DNA from: Bacteroidota bacterium
Lineage (GTDB): Bacteria > CLD3 > SB21
NCBI GenBank assembly: GCA_020438245.1
Contig: JAGQUY010000251.1
Location: forward strand, 1-7,610
Length of the DNA stretch: 7,610 bases
Reading direction: 5' to 3'
The notes below the pieces were generated by a model that was given only the letters and a program-made list of their open reading frames with translations, was not told the DNA's origin and made no database searches. How positions within the stretch are numbered: position 1 is the stretch's first letter; each line of letters starts with the position of its first letter. Below are positions 6,902 through 7,610 of the stretch, piece by piece. The position numbers and the translations under genes are program-made.

Positions 6902-7610
6902 ATGAAAATTCATGATATTTCTTTGACCATTTCAAATGATCTGGTTACGTGGCCTGGTGATCCCAAGGTTGATATTCAACTGCCTATTCAAATGAAAAAG
7001 GGGGATCCTTGTAATGTATCACGGTGGCAGATTGGAGCACATACCGGAACACATACCGATGCGCCGTTTCACTTTATCGACGACGGCAAAGGCATCGACC
7101 AGGTTCCACTTGATCTCTACATCGGCCCCTGCCTCGTCGTTGAAGTCAGGCCCAAGACCATCAATATTGAAGCGGAGGATTTGAAGGGAATCGATCTCAA
7201 AGGGCACTCGCGAGTGTTGTTCAAGACCAGCAATTCGCGTCATTGGAAAAACGGGAACATGCAGTTTGATCAAGATTTTATCTCCGTTGGAGTAACGGGC
7301 GCGGACGTACTATTGAAAAACAAGATCAAGCTGGTAGGTGTTGATTATCTTTCGGTGGAGAGCTTCCATGCGCCGTTTGAACATCCGGTCCACAAGAAGC
7401 TTCTGGGTGCAGGGATGGTTGTTGTGGAAGGCTTGAATCTGTCATCCATAAAACCGGGTGAATACGAACTAATCTGTATGCCTTTGAAAATCCTACACGG
7501 TGACGGGACGCCGGTCAGAGCGGCGCTCAGGGAGATGCCGGGCTCCAGATCAGCCGGTAAACCAAAAAAGAGAGCGGCGAAAACGAAAAAAAGAAATACA
7601 AAGTTGCGTC
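6902..7610 (+). CDS. Cyclase / arylformamidase (KynB-like) family metal-dependent hydrolase, 3' end outside window
   Basis: The frame is open from the ATG at 6902 to the window end, giving 236 residues without a stop. The first 211 residues form a complete domain of the cyclase family (Pfam PF04199), which includes bacterial kynurenine formamidase and isatin hydrolase. The metal-binding signature HTGTHTDAPFHF lies at 47-58 (pattern HxGTHxDxPxH). Further family text is WPGDP (17-21), GVDYLSVE (146-153), HPVHKKLLGAG (161-171), VVEGLNL and LHGDGTPVRAALRE at the usual C-terminus. The substrate is not clear: no other tryptophan-catabolism gene is present, so kynB is not assigned. After residue 212 comes a tail with 11 Lys/Arg in 24 residues and no acids, unusual for this family; it continues out of the window. 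A good Shine-Dalgarno sequence precedes the start, 8 bases after cysS. Confidence 0.9.
   Translation, partial: MKIHDISLTISNDLVTWPGDPKVDIQLPIQMKKGDPCNVSRWQIGAHTGTHTDAPFHFIDDGKGIDQVPLDLYIGPCLVVEVRPKTINIEAEDLKGIDLKGHSRVLFKTSNSRHWKNGNMQFDQDFISVGVTGADVLLKNKIKLVGVDYLSVESFHAPFEHPVHKKLLGAGMVVVEGLNLSSIKPGEYELICMPLKILHGDGTPVRAALREMPGSRSAGKPKKRAAKTKKRNTKLR

Overview
The window is a compact, entirely plus-strand gene cluster of seven protein genes. It is probably bacterial, with G+C close to one half judged by eye. Coding density is almost complete: the only untranslated gaps are 7 bases (5438-5444) and 8 bases (6894-6901). Four junctions are 4-base ATGA stop/start overlaps, and one is a stop codon immediately followed by a TTG start in the same frame. 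No promoter, terminator, RNA gene, repeat, mobile element or CRISPR array was seen, so the window looks like the interior of one transcription unit whose ends lie outside. Clear Shine-Dalgarno sequences are nearly absent. The one good match precedes the last gene. The organism cannot be named from this sequence. The gene mix and the style of the signalling proteins would fit an uncultured Gram-negative-type lineage, such as an FCB-group or deltaproteobacteria-like bacterium, but that is a guess.

Layout. 1-1700: a GAF plus HD-GYP protein, a predicted cyclic-di-GMP phosphodiesterase with a long helical insert in the catalytic domain and a reading frame open to the left edge. 1697-2488: thiD, the HMP/HMP-P kinase of thiamine synthesis. 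2485-2964: an unrecognised small protein with two membrane helices and a winged-helix-like C-terminus. 2965-3861: prmC, the release-factor glutamine methyltransferase, with a TTG start. 3858-5078: a PAS protein with a histidine-kinase-like dimerisation domain but a degenerate ATP-binding domain. 5075-5437: a stand-alone receiver domain. 5445-6893: cysS, cysteinyl-tRNA synthetase. 6902-7610: a cyclase/arylformamidase-family metal hydrolase with a lysine/arginine-rich tail, cut by the window end.

How they fit together. Three signalling genes (HD-GYP, pseudo-kinase, receiver) are interleaved with housekeeping genes for a cofactor, translation termination and tRNA charging. The pseudo-kinase and receiver overlap by four bases and are very probably a functional pair. 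Since the kinase-like protein lacks the glycine motifs needed to hold ATP but keeps its histidine, the pair may be a phosphotransfer module like Spo0B/Spo0F or ChpT rather than an ordinary two-component system. This is the most interesting feature here. The rest is recognisable and mostly conventional.
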